NCBI GenBank assembly: GCA_016716835.1
Contig: JADJUW010000001.1
Span: forward strand, 2,128,001-2,192,000
DNA: 64,000 nucleotides
DNA from: Myxococcales bacterium
Lineage (GTDB): Bacteria > Myxococcota_A > Polyangia > Haliangiales > Haliangiaceae
Direction of reading: 5' to 3'
Shown here: positions 1-9,541 of the stretch, in pieces
Position numbering within the stretch: position 1 is the stretch's first letter
How the letters are laid out: the number at the start of each line of letters is the position of its first letter
Program-made: the position numbers and the translations under genes
The notes under the pieces: model-generated
What the model was told of the DNA's origin: nothing
The model's database searches: none
Seen by the model: the letters and a program-made list of their open reading frames with translations, nothing else

Positions 1-84
1 GACCGCCCGCCACTGCTGCACTTTGCCCGCCACCTGGATGTGGTGGTGTGGCCGCTGCGCGCCGTCACAGCCGAAAACACCTGA
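1..84 (+). CDS. 3' end of a probable DUF2071 (YqjF-like) protein, partial
   Basis: The window opens inside a gene. The first frame reads 27 codons and ends in TGA at 82-84. The visible tail contains LHFARHLDVVVWPLR, which resembles the conserved C-terminus of DUF2071/YqjF proteins as I remember them. DUF2071 genes often sit beside DCC-family genes, and one starts only 1 base downstream here. Too little is visible to be sure; the function of the family is unknown. Confidence 0.4.
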   Translation, partial: DRPPLLHFARHLDVVVWPLRAVTAENT

Positions 85-85
85 T

Positions 86-576
86 ATGAGCGAAGCGGGC
101 CCTTTACACACCGCCGGCGCCACCGGCAAGCACATCGTCTTGTTCGACGGCGTCTGCGTGCTCTGTAACGGCGCGGTGCGCTTTATTCGTAGGCGCGATC
201 GCGCGGGGGTGTTTAGGTTTGCCACGCTCGGGGGGCCCCGCGCAACGCGATTTTTAGCATCGCTGGGCGCGCCGGCTACGGCGGCGGGAAGCGCGCCAAC
301 CACCATTTACGTGGTTACAAACTACGGCACCCCCGCGCAACGCCTCTACAGCCAATCGACCGCGGCGCTGAAGATTGCGCGCCTCTTGCCATGGCCTTGG
401 CGCGCGTTTGTCATTGGATATGTCGTGCCGCGTCCGGTGCGTGACTGGGCGTATCAGTTTATTGCCAAGCGGCGGTATCGCTGGTTTGGCGAGTTGCCCA
501 CCTGCCCGCTGCCCACCGCTGCCGAACGCGCCACCGAGATGCGCGACGACGAATTCGCGACTATCGAGCACGAAAA

Positions 577-580
<4 letters not shown>
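86..580 (+). CDS. DCC-family (DUF393) thiol-disulfide oxidoreductase-like protein
   Basis: The protein of 164 residues carries VLFDGVCVLCN near its N-terminus, the D-G-x-C-x-x-C signature that names the DCC/DUF393 family, followed by a hydrophobic central region and a basic C-terminal part. The family is predicted to be redox-active through the CxxC pair; no substrate is established. I chose ATG 86 because it places the DCC motif about 20 residues in and follows the upstream stop by one base. A longer frame reaches back to position 23 but overlaps the upstream gene. Its stop shares the CTAG palindrome with the stop of the convergent ExbD-like gene. Confidence 0.85.
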
Positions 581-1074
<494 letters not shown>

Positions 1075-1078
1075 AGAC

Positions 1079-1732
1079 TTACGCCTTCGCTCCGGCGCTG
1101 TCGGCGGCCGCCCCGCCCTGCGCCCCACCGTTCGCTTCAATCAGCGTCTCGAGAAATTCATCCGCGAGCAACTTGGTTTCCGCGGCCGCCTTTGCCGCGC
1201 GCTGGCCGAAGTAGTTGTATAAAATTACGGCCTCTACGGCGACCAGAATACCCGCCGCGGTCACCACCAGAGCCTGCGAGATGGGGCCGAGCACCTTGGA
1301 CACATCGCCCTCAAAGAGGCGCATGGCATCCATAATGCCAACCACGGTGCCAAATAGCCCAACAAACGGCGCCGTCGCCCCGATGGTGCCTAGCACCCAC
1401 AGCTTGGCGCGTAGCCCCGCCACCAGGCGCTGCCGCTCGCGATGCACTGCCGCCCACACGAATTCGTCGCGATGCTTGCCGACCTTGGCAAAGCCGACCA
1501 AGAAGACATCCGCCAGCGGCGAGATGCTGCGCTCGCAGGCCGACCGACCATCCGCGGTGGAGCCCTTGGCCAGGGCCTGATTGACGTTGCTGGCCAGGAG
1601 CTTAGCGCGGGCGATAAACTGGTATTGCGACAGCGCGCGCTCGATCGCGACCGCGATCGCGACCACCGAAAACACCGCGATGACCCACATCGAGCCGCCG
1701 CCATGATTCATCAAATTTAGAAACGAGCTCAT
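1079..1732 (-). CDS. MotA/TolQ/ExbB-type proton channel protein
   Basis: This 217-residue protein has an N-terminal helix (about residues 15-35), a cytoplasmic loop, and two C-terminal helices around APFVGLFGTVVGIMDAM and VVTAAGILVAVEAVILYNYF, the conserved MotA/TolQ/ExbB core. It is expected to form the pentameric scaffold around the ExbD-like partner. ATG 1732 is chosen because GGAG lies 6 bases upstream; an in-frame ATG at 1756 lacks such a site. The two genes are separated by 4 bases and are surely one operon. Confidence 0.9.
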   Translation of the reverse strand: MSSFLNLMNHGGGSMWVIAVFSVVAIAVAIERALSQYQFIARAKLLASNVNQALAKGSTADGRSACERSISPLADVFLVGFAKVGKHRDEFVWAAVHRERQRLVAGLRAKLWVLGTIGATAPFVGLFGTVVGIMDAMRLFEGDVSKVLGPISQALVVTAAGILVAVEAVILYNYFGQRAAKAAAETKLLADEFLETLIEANGGAQGGAAADSAGAKA

Positions 1733-1882
1733 AAGGGTCTCCACTGTACTACGCATGCCGTGGCCTGGCCCACGGCCGCCCTGTTTTTGCGGCCCCCGCG
1801 CCGACTGCCCATACCGGGTTGGACCGTGCGGTTGCCGATTTGGTTGCTTGCCAAGGCGGCCAAGTCCTGCTCAATTACCGCC

Positions 1883-2164
1883 ATGTCAAGAATGGTCCAA
1901 TGCGCCAAATTAGGCGCCGAACTCCCTGGCCTGGCCTACAAGCCGTTTGCCGATGCGCTCGGCCAGCGCATCTACGAGCAGATCTCCCAACCCGCGTGGC
2001 AGGAGTGGATCGAGCACAGCAAAAAAATCGTCAACGAATATCGCCTCGACCTCACCTCAAAAAAATCGCATGACATGCTCAAAGAGCAATGTGAGCAGTT
2101 CTTATTTGGCGGCGGCGCGACCATTATGCCGGCCGGCTACGTGCCACCCGCGCACTCGCACTAG
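1883..2164 (+). CDS. yggX: YggX-like Fe(II)-trafficking / oxidative damage protection protein
   Basis: The protein of 93 residues matches the YggX family in length and pattern: an N-terminal MxxMVQC with the conserved Cys7, then LGxRIYEQIS, AWxEWxEH, INEYRLDL-like and EQFLFGGG motifs. Family members are small cytosolic proteins tied to iron handling and protection of Fe-S clusters from oxidants. The open frame extends upstream to 1760, but those residues have no counterpart in the family, so ATG 1883 is preferred. The C-terminal extension after FLFGGG (about 17 residues) is not typical. The gene stands alone and converges on the next gene. Confidence 0.9.
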   Translation: MSRMVQCAKLGAELPGLAYKPFADALGQRIYEQISQPAWQEWIEHSKKIVNEYRLDLTSKKSHDMLKEQCEQFLFGGGATIMPAGYVPPAHSH

Positions 2165-2192
2165 CTGAGCTGAGCGGCGCGAGGGCCTACGC

Positions 2193-3260
2193 TTACTTTT
2201 TACTCGTCGGTGCGGCCGTGGCTTTCGATGGCGCCTTTTTTTGCTCAGCCTTGCTACACGGTGCCATGTCTTGCTCCACCTGCTGCGCGGTGTAGCCCGC
2301 ATCGCTCTTGCGCCTCGCCGTGGCTGCCTTGCTTGCGTCGCTGCAGCGCCCCGCCTTGGCCAGCGCAGCGACGTCGACCGGCAGCGGCTTTGGTGCCTTG
2401 AGGGTTGAAGGTGGGGCGCTCGTGACACTGTCAGTTGCAGTGACGACATCCGCCCGCTCTGCCGTGGCCTTCTCATCCATAGACGGCGCCGAAGCGACCG
2501 CACGAGGCCGGGGCTCAGCGAACTTTTTTGTGGGCGCGGCATCGGACCCCTGCACGGCGCTATCGTCAAATGACGCCGAGCCCGCCGCGGAGCCAACCTT
2601 GCCTTCCGAGGCATTATTGCGCAGGCCCTTGTAGCCGTCTTGATCTTGCTCCAACTCCGCCGCCGGGGCGACCGCAAACTTTGAAGCCTCGCTGGCTCGA
2701 TCGGGCTTCATCGCGGCCAGGCGCTCATCCGCCGACGCCTCTTTCTTGACTAGTTTGCTTTTGCCAGCGAGCGCCTGGTCATCCGCGTCCTGCATCGCCT
2801 TGTCGGCCTGCCGACGCGCGGAATCCTTAGTGCCTAACTGGTCCACGGGAGCGCCGGCCACCGACGGTGGCGGCGAGGCGGCCGCAGGGGCCATCTCGCG
2901 AATTTCCCGCCTGTCTTCCAGCATGGCCGACGCCTGGCGGTCGACACCATGATCGGACTTCTGCAGCATGACCAGCCCCGCAACCGCTGCGCTGGCGACG
3001 GCGACTGAGCCTATGGCCGCCCACATATGGCGTGGCCGAGTGCCCAGCCATCCCATGATGCCACCGGTTGAAGCCGTGGCGGCTTGCTGGCGCGCAGCCT
3101 CCCGAAGAGCCGCGAGCATGGCCTCTGACGGCGCCGGCACATACTGGGCGCTCGCAGCCAGACGTTGGCGCAAGCGGGCATCCAAGCGCACGTCCGCGTC
3201 CTCGGCGGCCAGGCGGTCGCCTGCCCCAAGGTCTCGGTCGGAATCGCGGTGGTTGCTCAT
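2193..3260 (-). CDS. Unknown membrane-anchored, low-complexity protein
   Basis: The protein of 355 residues begins with an acidic/basic N-terminal segment of about 75 residues, then has one hydrophobic helix (AAIGSVAVASAAVAGLVML) and a long Ala/Lys/Asp-rich extracytoplasmic part with a short C-terminal module containing two cysteines. This layout resembles anti-sigma or zinc-finger-like regulators of myxobacteria, but I see no HxxxCxxC motif and no adjacent sigma factor. ATG 3260 is chosen over the 44-codon longer frame because the extra residues are Arg-rich read-through of the intergenic sequence. Function is not recognised. Confidence 0.65.
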   Translation of the reverse strand: MSNHRDSDRDLGAGDRLAAEDADVRLDARLRQRLAASAQYVPAPSEAMLAALREAARQQAATASTGGIMGWLGTRPRHMWAAIGSVAVASAAVAGLVMLQKSDHGVDRQASAMLEDRREIREMAPAAASPPPSVAGAPVDQLGTKDSARRQADKAMQDADDQALAGKSKLVKKEASADERLAAMKPDRASEASKFAVAPAAELEQDQDGYKGLRNNASEGKVGSAAGSASFDDSAVQGSDAAPTKKFAEPRPRAVASAPSMDEKATAERADVVTATDSVTSAPPSTLKAPKPLPVDVAALAKAGRCSDASKAATARRKSDAGYTAQQVEQDMAPCSKAEQKKAPSKATAAPTSKK

Positions 3261-3395
3261 CGGGTCACTAGGTTCAACGTGCGGCGGGACGATTAGATCT
3301 AGCCCAATTCTAGCAAAAAACCCACCCCGCGTCGATCTGCGACCCGCAGCGCGTGCAGCCCTTCCCTGGGGGCGCCCGTCCGGCTGAGCCAAAGC

Positions 3396-3812
3396 CTATT
3401 GTGCGGTTGGTCGCGGTCCGTACGGCGCAGCCGGCACCGCCTCGGGATCCCACACCACCGACTGCTGGTATTGCCCCGCGTCCATCAAGGCAAAGCCGAC
3501 AAACAGCGCCGAGGCCAAGAGGGCGCCAACAAACAGCACCGAGTGAAAGATCTTGTCGTAACGAAGATGCATGAAATAAAGCACGACCAACGTCGCCTTC
3601 ACCGCCGCGATGGCCATCGCCACCGCAAGATTCATCGATGGGCCAAAGTCGACCTTGGTCGCCAGCACCGTGATCACGGTGAGAAACATCAAGAAGACCC
3701 ACGTCTTGACCAGCATGCTCAGCGACGCGACATGCGCGATGCCGTGATGGTCGTGCGCGTCGTCGGCGGCGTGAGAGGTGTCGGTAGTGGGTGCTGCGTG
3801 TGTTGCGCTCAT
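3396..3812 (-). CDS. ctaF: caa3-type cytochrome c oxidase subunit IV (CtaF/COX4_pro)
   Basis: This 138-residue protein has a His/Asp-rich N-terminal tail and three hydrophobic helices; the middle one includes AVKATLVVLYFMHLRYD, the hallmark of bacterial oxidase subunit IV. It is a small structural subunit of the caa3 oxidase in the cytoplasmic membrane. GGAG lies 7 bases before ATG 3812. It is the last gene of the respiratory operon and follows coxA after 66 bases; in comparable operons a subunit III gene normally sits between them, and here it does not. Confidence 0.9.
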   Translation of the reverse strand: MSATHAAPTTDTSHAADDAHDHHGIAHVASLSMLVKTWVFLMFLTVITVLATKVDFGPSMNLAVAMAIAAVKATLVVLYFMHLRYDKIFHSVLFVGALLASALFVGFALMDAGQYQQSVVWDPEAVPAAPYGPRPTAQ

Positions 3813-3878
3813 GGGCTGTCTCCGCGAGTTCGATGGCTGATCGGATAATGGTGAGAAAGTGAAGTGACCGGCTGCAAG

Positions 3879-5549
3879 CTACGGGCGCTCGGGGTGTTGC
3901 CGCACCCAGTTTTGTGTCGCCTCGTCAAACACCATATCGTCGTAATTATACAGCTCGTGCAGCACGGGCTGCGCGGTAAAGTTGAAGGTGGTCGGCGGCG
4001 TTACTTGGGTTTGCCACTCAAGCGTGCTGCCGCCCCATGGGTTGCCGGGGGCCTTTTTGCCGTGCTTCCACGACCGCAGCAAATAGACGACCTGGATGAA
4101 CATCGAGACGCCCAGGATAAACGCGCCAATCGACGACAGCTGGTGATACAGCGTGAACTCGGGGTCGTAGTCCCAATAGCGACGCGCCATGCCACGCGCG
4201 CCCATGATGAACTGCGGCATAAACGTCAGGTTAAAGCCGATGAAGACAAACCACGCGCACCACTGCGCCAGGCGCTCGGGGTACATGCGGCCGGAGATCT
4301 TCGGCCACCAATAGTGCACCGCGCCAAGGAAGGCGACCAGCGTCGACCCCATCATGACGTAGTGAAAGTGCGCGACGACGAAATAGGTGTCGTGCAGGTG
4401 GACGTCGACCGACAGGATGCCGAGGAAGAGGCCGGTGAGGCCGCCGATGGTAAATAGCAGCAAGAACGACAACACGTAAAGCATCGGCGCCTGCAGGCGA
4501 ATATCGCCCTTATAAAGCGTCGCCAGCCAGTTAAACACCTTAATCGCCGAAGGGATGCCGACCGTAAACGTGAGCGCCGAGAACACCATCGTCGCCAAGC
4601 GCGATTGCCCCGAGACAAACAGGTGGTGGCCCCAAACGAAGAATGAGAGCAAGGCCAGCGAGATCGACGAGTAGGCGATGAAGCGATAGCCGAAGATGGG
4701 TTTGCGGGTAAAGGTGGTGATGATCTCCGACACCACGCCCATGGCCGGAATGATCATGATGTAGACGGCGGGGTGCGAATAGAACCAGAAGAAGTGCTGA
4801 AACAGCACCGGATCTCCGCCGAGGTCGGGATTAAAGATGCCGATGCCAATGAGGCGCTCAAAGAACAGCAGAAACAACGTGATGGCGAGCACCGGCGTTG
4901 CCAACACCTGAATGAGCGCCGTGGAATACAGCGCCCACACATTAAGCGGCATTTGAAACCAGCCCATGCCCTTGGGGCGAAACTTATGAACCGTGACGAG
5001 AAAGTTCATGCCGGTGAAGATCGAGCTAAAGCCGAGCAAGAAGGCGCCGAGCACCGCCGGAATAACCGCGGTCTGCGTGGTGGTGCTGTATGGGGTGTAC
5101 AGCGTCCAGCCAGTATCGACGGCCTTGATGGCAATGGAGAGGAGCAGGCACAGCGCGCCGGCGCACCACAGATAGAACGACGTCAAATTTAACTTAGGAA
5201 ACGCCACATCAGGCGCGCCGAGCTGGACCGGCAAAATAATGTTGCCGAGGGCGGCCGGAATGCCGGGGATGATGACCAAGAACACCATGACCGCGCCGTG
5301 CAGCGTAAAGATCTGATTGTACTGATCTTGCGTAAACAACTGCTGCCCGGGGAAGAACAGCTCGGCGCGCACCATGAGCGCAAAAGCGCCGCCGAGCAGC
5401 AACGCGAACAAGATGGCGTAGAGATACATCAGGCCGATGCGCTTGTGATCGAGCGTAAACAGCCAGCTCTTGAGGCCCTTGCTGGCGTCGATGTAGTTGG
5501 GCTCGGTTGTGGTCGCGCCGGCGTCGGCCGGTAAGGTAGTTGATGCCAT
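3879..5549 (-). CDS. coxA: Cytochrome c oxidase subunit I, A2-type (caa3)
   Basis: This 556-residue protein has twelve predicted helices and the heme-copper oxidase signatures: His84 for heme a, the HP(A)VY box (His259 with Tyr263), the GHHLF pair His308/His309 for CuB, and HDTYFVVAHFHYV near residue 390 for the high-spin heme. The helix VI motif is FYSHPAVY rather than the Glu-containing HPEVY form, placing it in subtype A2 (YS motif), as in Thermus and Rhodothermus caa3 enzymes. It reduces O2 and pumps protons. ATG 5549 has AGGAG 7 bases upstream, overlapping the coxB stop region. Length gives no room for a fused subunit III. Confidence 0.97.
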   Translation of the reverse strand: MASTTLPADAGATTTEPNYIDASKGLKSWLFTLDHKRIGLMYLYAILFALLLGGAFALMVRAELFFPGQQLFTQDQYNQIFTLHGAVMVFLVIIPGIPAALGNIILPVQLGAPDVAFPKLNLTSFYLWCAGALCLLLSIAIKAVDTGWTLYTPYSTTTQTAVIPAVLGAFLLGFSSIFTGMNFLVTVHKFRPKGMGWFQMPLNVWALYSTALIQVLATPVLAITLFLLFFERLIGIGIFNPDLGGDPVLFQHFFWFYSHPAVYIMIIPAMGVVSEIITTFTRKPIFGYRFIAYSSISLALLSFFVWGHHLFVSGQSRLATMVFSALTFTVGIPSAIKVFNWLATLYKGDIRLQAPMLYVLSFLLLFTIGGLTGLFLGILSVDVHLHDTYFVVAHFHYVMMGSTLVAFLGAVHYWWPKISGRMYPERLAQWCAWFVFIGFNLTFMPQFIMGARGMARRYWDYDPEFTLYHQLSSIGAFILGVSMFIQVVYLLRSWKHGKKAPGNPWGGSTLEWQTQVTPPTTFNFTAQPVLHELYNYDDMVFDEATQNWVRQHPERP

Positions 5550-5559
5550 GGGAGTGCTC

Positions 5560-6759
5560 CTACTTCAGGCTCTTGATGTATTCGATGAGGCCGCGGATTT
5601 CATACTCTTTGAGCAAGCCGGCAAACGACGACATGCCCCCCGCCGGGTAGCCGGCGCGGGCCTTGGCATTGGGATTGAGGATCGATTCGGTGATGTAGTT
5701 TTCGTCAACCTTGCCCGCGGAGCCGTCGGCAAAGGCGACGTCGCCGTCCCAGATCCCCTTAAACGATGGCCCAACGATGCGCGAGCCGTCGATCGAGTGG
5801 CAGGAGTTGCAGCCCTTCTTGGCATACAGCTTCTCGCCCAAGGCGCGCAGCCCGTCGGCGGTGTCGGGTGGCTTGTTGCTGTCGGCGAGGTAACGCTCAT
5901 AGCCACCTGGCTCATGCACCACCACTACGCGCTTCATCTGCGAGTGGTCCTTGCCGCAATACTCGGTGCAGTATAGGCGGTAGACGCCGGGCTTGTTGGC
6001 GTGAAAGAACAGATAGGTAAAGCGATGCGGCAGGACGTCTTGCTTGGTGCGAAACGCCGGCACCCAGAAGCTGTGGATGACGTCTTTAGACTTCATCACC
6101 AGGCGCACCGGCGTCTCGACGGGGACATGCAAGATGGAGTCTGAGGTGCCATTGCTATGCAAGAAGCTCCAGCCCCACTTGTACGCCTCTACCTGAATCT
6201 CCAGCGAGTTCTGCGTGTTCTGCGGCACCGCCATCATTTTCATGTAGCCACGCCAGCCAAAGACAAAGAGGAACACCACGATGATCGTCGGAATGACGGT
6301 CCACGTGATCTCGAGGGTGTCGCTGTGCGAGGGCGACGGCTCGGCCTTGTGGCCTGGACGATGGCGATACTTAATCACCATGTAGACCGTGGCCGCCGTG
6401 ATCGCGACGAAGAAGAAGATCGACAGCGCGAGCACCGCGTAAAACATGGTGTCGGCGCCATCGCCCGCCGAGTTAATCAGCGGCGGCATCCAGTATGAAT
6501 CGTGTTGTGCCCACGGTTGCTTGGCCAGCTGTTCATACCAAGCATCCACTGCCGCCGGCGAGCCCGCCGGCGCAGGCGCAACGGCTGCCGCTGGCGCGGC
6601 CGCGACCGGTGCAGCGGTCGGCGCAGCGGTCGGCGCGGCGGCTGGCGTAGCGGCGGCCGGCGCGGCAGGTTGTGCCAAGGCTGGCGTCGCCAACGCCAAT
6701 AGGACGGCGAACGCGAGCGCGCCGCGAAACGTGAGGTTTAATGCCTTACCAAGCTTCAT
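5560..6759 (-). CDS. coxB: Cytochrome c oxidase subunit II with fused cytochrome c domain
   Basis: The protein of 399 residues has a signal peptide (about 1-29), an Ala/Pro-rich linker (31-68), two transmembrane helices (about 104-130 and 152-170), a CuA domain and a C-terminal cytochrome c domain. CuA ligands are visible as His229, Cys264, Cys268, His272 and Met275. The heme site is CNSCH at 317-321 with a likely Met ligand near 376. It accepts electrons and passes them to CoxA, defining a caa3 enzyme. The true start is ATG 6759, preceded by GGAG and overlapping the sco stop by 4 bases (ATGA); the much longer open frame upstream is only a shadow. Confidence 0.96.
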   Translation of the reverse strand: MKLGKALNLTFRGALAFAVLLALATPALAQPAAPAAATPAAAPTAAPTAAPVAAAPAAAVAPAPAGSPAAVDAWYEQLAKQPWAQHDSYWMPPLINSAGDGADTMFYAVLALSIFFFVAITAATVYMVIKYRHRPGHKAEPSPSHSDTLEITWTVIPTIIVVFLFVFGWRGYMKMMAVPQNTQNSLEIQVEAYKWGWSFLHSNGTSDSILHVPVETPVRLVMKSKDVIHSFWVPAFRTKQDVLPHRFTYLFFHANKPGVYRLYCTEYCGKDHSQMKRVVVVHEPGGYERYLADSNKPPDTADGLRALGEKLYAKKGCNSCHSIDGSRIVGPSFKGIWDGDVAFADGSAGKVDENYITESILNPNAKARAGYPAGGMSSFAGLLKEYEIRGLIEYIKSLK

Positions 6760-7661
6760 TGTAACTTGCTCCAGATTTCGTGTTGCGTGCGCACCCCGCG
6801 AAGGTTGCGCCAAAATGTAAAACCGATCAGTCCGGCGATAAACACCACGACAAACGCGAACGTGCCCCACCGCATCACCGACGTCGCCACCTTTTGCGCG
6901 CCCTCGTGTTTCTCGTACATAAAGCAGCGCATGAACATGCCCGCGGCCTCGGATGACTGTCCGGCAGCGGCGGCATAGAGCGAGGTATCGAGCAGCGCAT
7001 CGGGAAATTGAATGCCACCGAGATAGCGCGACACCGCGCCGCGTGGCGTGATTAGAATGGCGGCCGCGGCGTGGCCAAACTCGGCACGCTCGGGCAGCCA
7101 CTTGTAGCCAAAGCCAACCGCGGCGGCGAGCGCCTTGATGGCGGCGTCTTCGCCGGGGGTTTCCGCGAGCAGTAAGGTCCAGGCGCTGCCGAGGGCCGTG
7201 CCAACCTCTGGTGCCTGCGCCGTCACCATGTCGATGTAGCGCTGCCGCGTTTCCACCGCGCGGGCGACAGTCTCTTTTGCCTCGATGATGACGGTGACCA
7301 CCTGAAACTGCTGGCCAGGAGTGAGTTTGGTCGCCGCAATGGATTTTGCCAACCCCGTGAGCTGCATGCTGCACAGCTGCGGGCAGGTTGTGTAATTGAA
7401 CGTCAAGATGGTCGGGATGTTGCCGACAAACACGTCGCCCACCGTGCGCACGGCGCCGGTGTGGTCGCGAAAGCGCAGCCCTTGCGGCAGCGCGGCGCCG
7501 ACGCGCTCGGTGATGCCGATGCCGTTCATTTCCTTGGGCGCGGCCTCGGTGTAATCGCCAAAACTTGTCGCACCTTCGGCGTTCGCCGAGGCATGGCTGC
7601 CAAGCGTAACGGCGAACGCGGCGTAGATCGCCAGCGACGCGTATTTATGGCGTTGGCGCAT
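6756..7661 (-). CDS. SCO1/SenC-type copper chaperone, C-terminally membrane-anchored
   Basis: This 301-residue protein has an N-terminal signal peptide, a thioredoxin-like domain with TTCPQLC (Cys93 and Cys97, the CxxxC copper site) and the later conserved His in EFGHAAAAIL, then a C-terminal transmembrane helix (FAFVVVFIAGLIGFTFW). SCO proteins deliver copper to CuA of subunit II, encoded immediately downstream with a 4-base overlap. The start is ATG 7661 with AGGAGG only 2 bases away, which is unusually close; a longer frame exists but would be Arg/Pro-rich read-through of the preceding gene. It overlaps the upstream gene by 17 bases. Confidence 0.92.
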   Translation of the reverse strand: MRQRHKYASLAIYAAFAVTLGSHASANAEGATSFGDYTEAAPKEMNGIGITERVGAALPQGLRFRDHTGAVRTVGDVFVGNIPTILTFNYTTCPQLCSMQLTGLAKSIAATKLTPGQQFQVVTVIIEAKETVARAVETRQRYIDMVTAQAPEVGTALGSAWTLLLAETPGEDAAIKALAAAVGFGYKWLPERAEFGHAAAAILITPRGAVSRYLGGIQFPDALLDTSLYAAAAGQSSEAAGMFMRCFMYEKHEGAQKVATSVMRWGTFAFVVVFIAGLIGFTFWRNLRGVRTQHEIWSKLQ

Positions 7662-8226
7662 CGCCTCCTGGAGCCGGCGCAGGCGCTGGCGCTGGCTTGA
7701 CGGCGGCCGGCTTAACCACAGCCGGCTTAACCACGGCCGGCTTAGCGGGCGCGGGCGTTGCAACCTCAGGTGCCGGCGTCAGAGATGGGGCTACCGCTGG
7801 GGCGGCGGCTGGGGCGGCAACTAGGGCAGCCGCGGTCAGAGGTTGCGGGCGGCCGTAAACTGTTTGCACCGTGGCTACGTCCGAACGACCGACGCTCGGC
7901 ACCAGATTAGACGCATCGACCGCGGCCTCAGTGGCCACGAGCTTCATCGCTTCCGTCACGGGAATTTGAAAGACATCGGGCGCCCCAGCGGCACCAGGCT
8001 TGCGGTTATACGATGCCAGCGGCGCTTCTTGCTGCGCCCGCACGGTATCGTAAAACGCGCGTTGACCACCGTACAGCGCCTGCTTGTCGGCGCTAGCCGT
8101 GTCATGGGCGTGAAACGCCTGCAAGGCGACGATGGAGACGTACACCAGCACGGCGCCGCAAATGCCGACGGCGACGATGGTGACGTTGTTGAGCTTGTCT
8201 TCTTGTTTGTGAGCGCCTGCTGACAT
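7645..8226 (-). CDS. Unknown single-helix protein in the ACIII-caa3 operon
   Basis: This 193-residue protein has a short cytoplasmic N-terminus, one transmembrane helix at about residues 15-36, a conserved-looking exported segment (to about residue 125) and an Ala/Pro/Lys-rich tail with a KPAVV-type pentad repeated three times. AGGAG lies 6 bases before ATG 8226, so translation is well supported. Its place between actF and sco implies a role in assembling or linking ACIII and the oxidase, but I recognise no family. The tail could span the periplasm. It is not subunit III, which has seven helices. Confidence 0.8.
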   Translation of the reverse strand: MSAGAHKQEDKLNNVTIVAVGICGAVLVYVSIVALQAFHAHDTASADKQALYGGQRAFYDTVRAQQEAPLASYNRKPGAAGAPDVFQIPVTEAMKLVATEAAVDASNLVPSVGRSDVATVQTVYGRPQPLTAAALVAAPAAAPAVAPSLTPAPEVATPAPAKPAVVKPAVVKPAAVKPAPAPAPAPGGDAPTP

Positions 8227-8248
8227 GACGGTCTCCTAGTCGGTGTCG

Positions 8249-9520
8249 TTAGAAATTCTCGTGTGCCAGGCAGATGCCAAGGCGCGGGTCTTTGACCGGC
8301 ACCAACTTGCCCTTGCCAAGCGCGGTGCCAATGGCGCCAACAAACAGCGCCATCAGGGCAAACCACGTGGTGACATCGACCGCCGTAAACCCGACGGTGT
8401 AGGCCGCAGGATCGCCGGTGAGCGGCCCCGTGACGACGCCGTTTGCCACCGGCCACGTGTAGTTGGGCATGATATTCCAATACAGATCGAGCCAGTGAAA
8501 CACGAGCTGCCACGCGGCGAAGAAGGCCAGCGACGGCAGCACGCGCTTGGTCCAGCGCGACAGCAAGAACAAAAATGGCAACGCCCAGTGCCCAACCAAG
8601 AGCAGCATCGAGACGACGTTCCAGTTGTTGTACCAGCGGTAGATGTAGAAAATGGTTTCTTCGGGGATGTTGGCGTACCACTGCAGCATGAACTGCGAAA
8701 ACGCGGTGTAGGCCCAGAAGAAGGTAAAGGCAAACAGCATCTTACCCAGGTCGTGATAGTGCTCGGTGGTGATCGACGTTTGTACGCGACCGGCGCGCTG
8801 TAGCGCCATCGAGAGCAGCGTCAACGTGGCGTACGAGCCGATCATGCCGCCGCCAAAGATGTTGACGCTGTAAATCGTCGAGTACCAGGCGGGCTGCATC
8901 GACATCAAGATGTCAAAGCCGGCGAAGATGGTGGTGAGCGCAAACAGAATGACCATCGGGCCCGAAGCGACGCGCATGGTTTCCGAAAGCTGTTCATCGC
9001 CGGTTTCGTCTTGCAGCCGCGAGCGCTTGGCGAAGTAGTAGGCGATGAACGAATAGAGGGCAAAGTACAGCACGTAGCGCGCCGCAAAGAAGGTCGGATC
9101 GAGCCACCCGAGCTTGCCGTGAATGTGGTGGCTGAGGTGCGCGTCGTGGTGCGCCCAGTAATAGAGGTCGTCATAGCCCGCAACCACCGGGATGATGAAC
9201 GCCAGCCCGAGTACGCCAAGCACCGGAAAGGTAATGGTAATCGCCTCGGCAACGCGCCGCACGACGACGCTCCACCGCGCGCGCGTCAAGTGATGGATGA
9301 TGACAAAGAACAGCGCGCCAATGGCGATGGTCCAAATAAACGACCAGCCAATGAGGTAGGCGAAGAAGAAGCGCTTGAGGTTATCGCCGGCGGCATTGCC
9401 CAGCAGCAGCGAGATGGCGAGCAGCACGATGCCGCCGATGTACCCCGCGCGCGTCAGGCTCTTGCCGAACGCGCCCGCCTGGATGTTTTCTGTTTCTGGA
9501 AGAGTCGCTTTGGACGCCAT
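8249..9520 (-). CDS. actF: Alternative complex III subunit ActF
   Basis: This 423-residue polytopic protein has about ten predicted helices and the long helical hairpins with His/Trp-rich loops typical of ActF, a paralogue of ActC/NrfD. ActF is a membrane quinol:electron acceptor oxidoreductase subunit; with ActC it forms the membrane core of ACIII. Its position after actD/E and before the oxidase assembly genes is the standard ACIII order. The start at ATG 9520 has only a weak purine-rich site upstream. Confidence 0.9.
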   Translation of the reverse strand: MASKATLPETENIQAGAFGKSLTRAGYIGGIVLLAISLLLGNAAGDNLKRFFFAYLIGWSFIWTIAIGALFFVIIHHLTRARWSVVVRRVAEAITITFPVLGVLGLAFIIPVVAGYDDLYYWAHHDAHLSHHIHGKLGWLDPTFFAARYVLYFALYSFIAYYFAKRSRLQDETGDEQLSETMRVASGPMVILFALTTIFAGFDILMSMQPAWYSTIYSVNIFGGGMIGSYATLTLLSMALQRAGRVQTSITTEHYHDLGKMLFAFTFFWAYTAFSQFMLQWYANIPEETIFYIYRWYNNWNVVSMLLLVGHWALPFLFLLSRWTKRVLPSLAFFAAWQLVFHWLDLYWNIMPNYTWPVANGVVTGPLTGDPAAYTVGFTAVDVTTWFALMALFVGAIGTALGKGKLVPVKDPRLGICLAHENF

Positions 9521-9541
9521 GACTAAAATTCCATCCTTGGT

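Noticed and set aside
3261..3395. A rho-independent terminator after ctaF
   Set aside because: A T-run exists on the minus strand near 3320, but the stem before it is separated by too many bases to be convincing.
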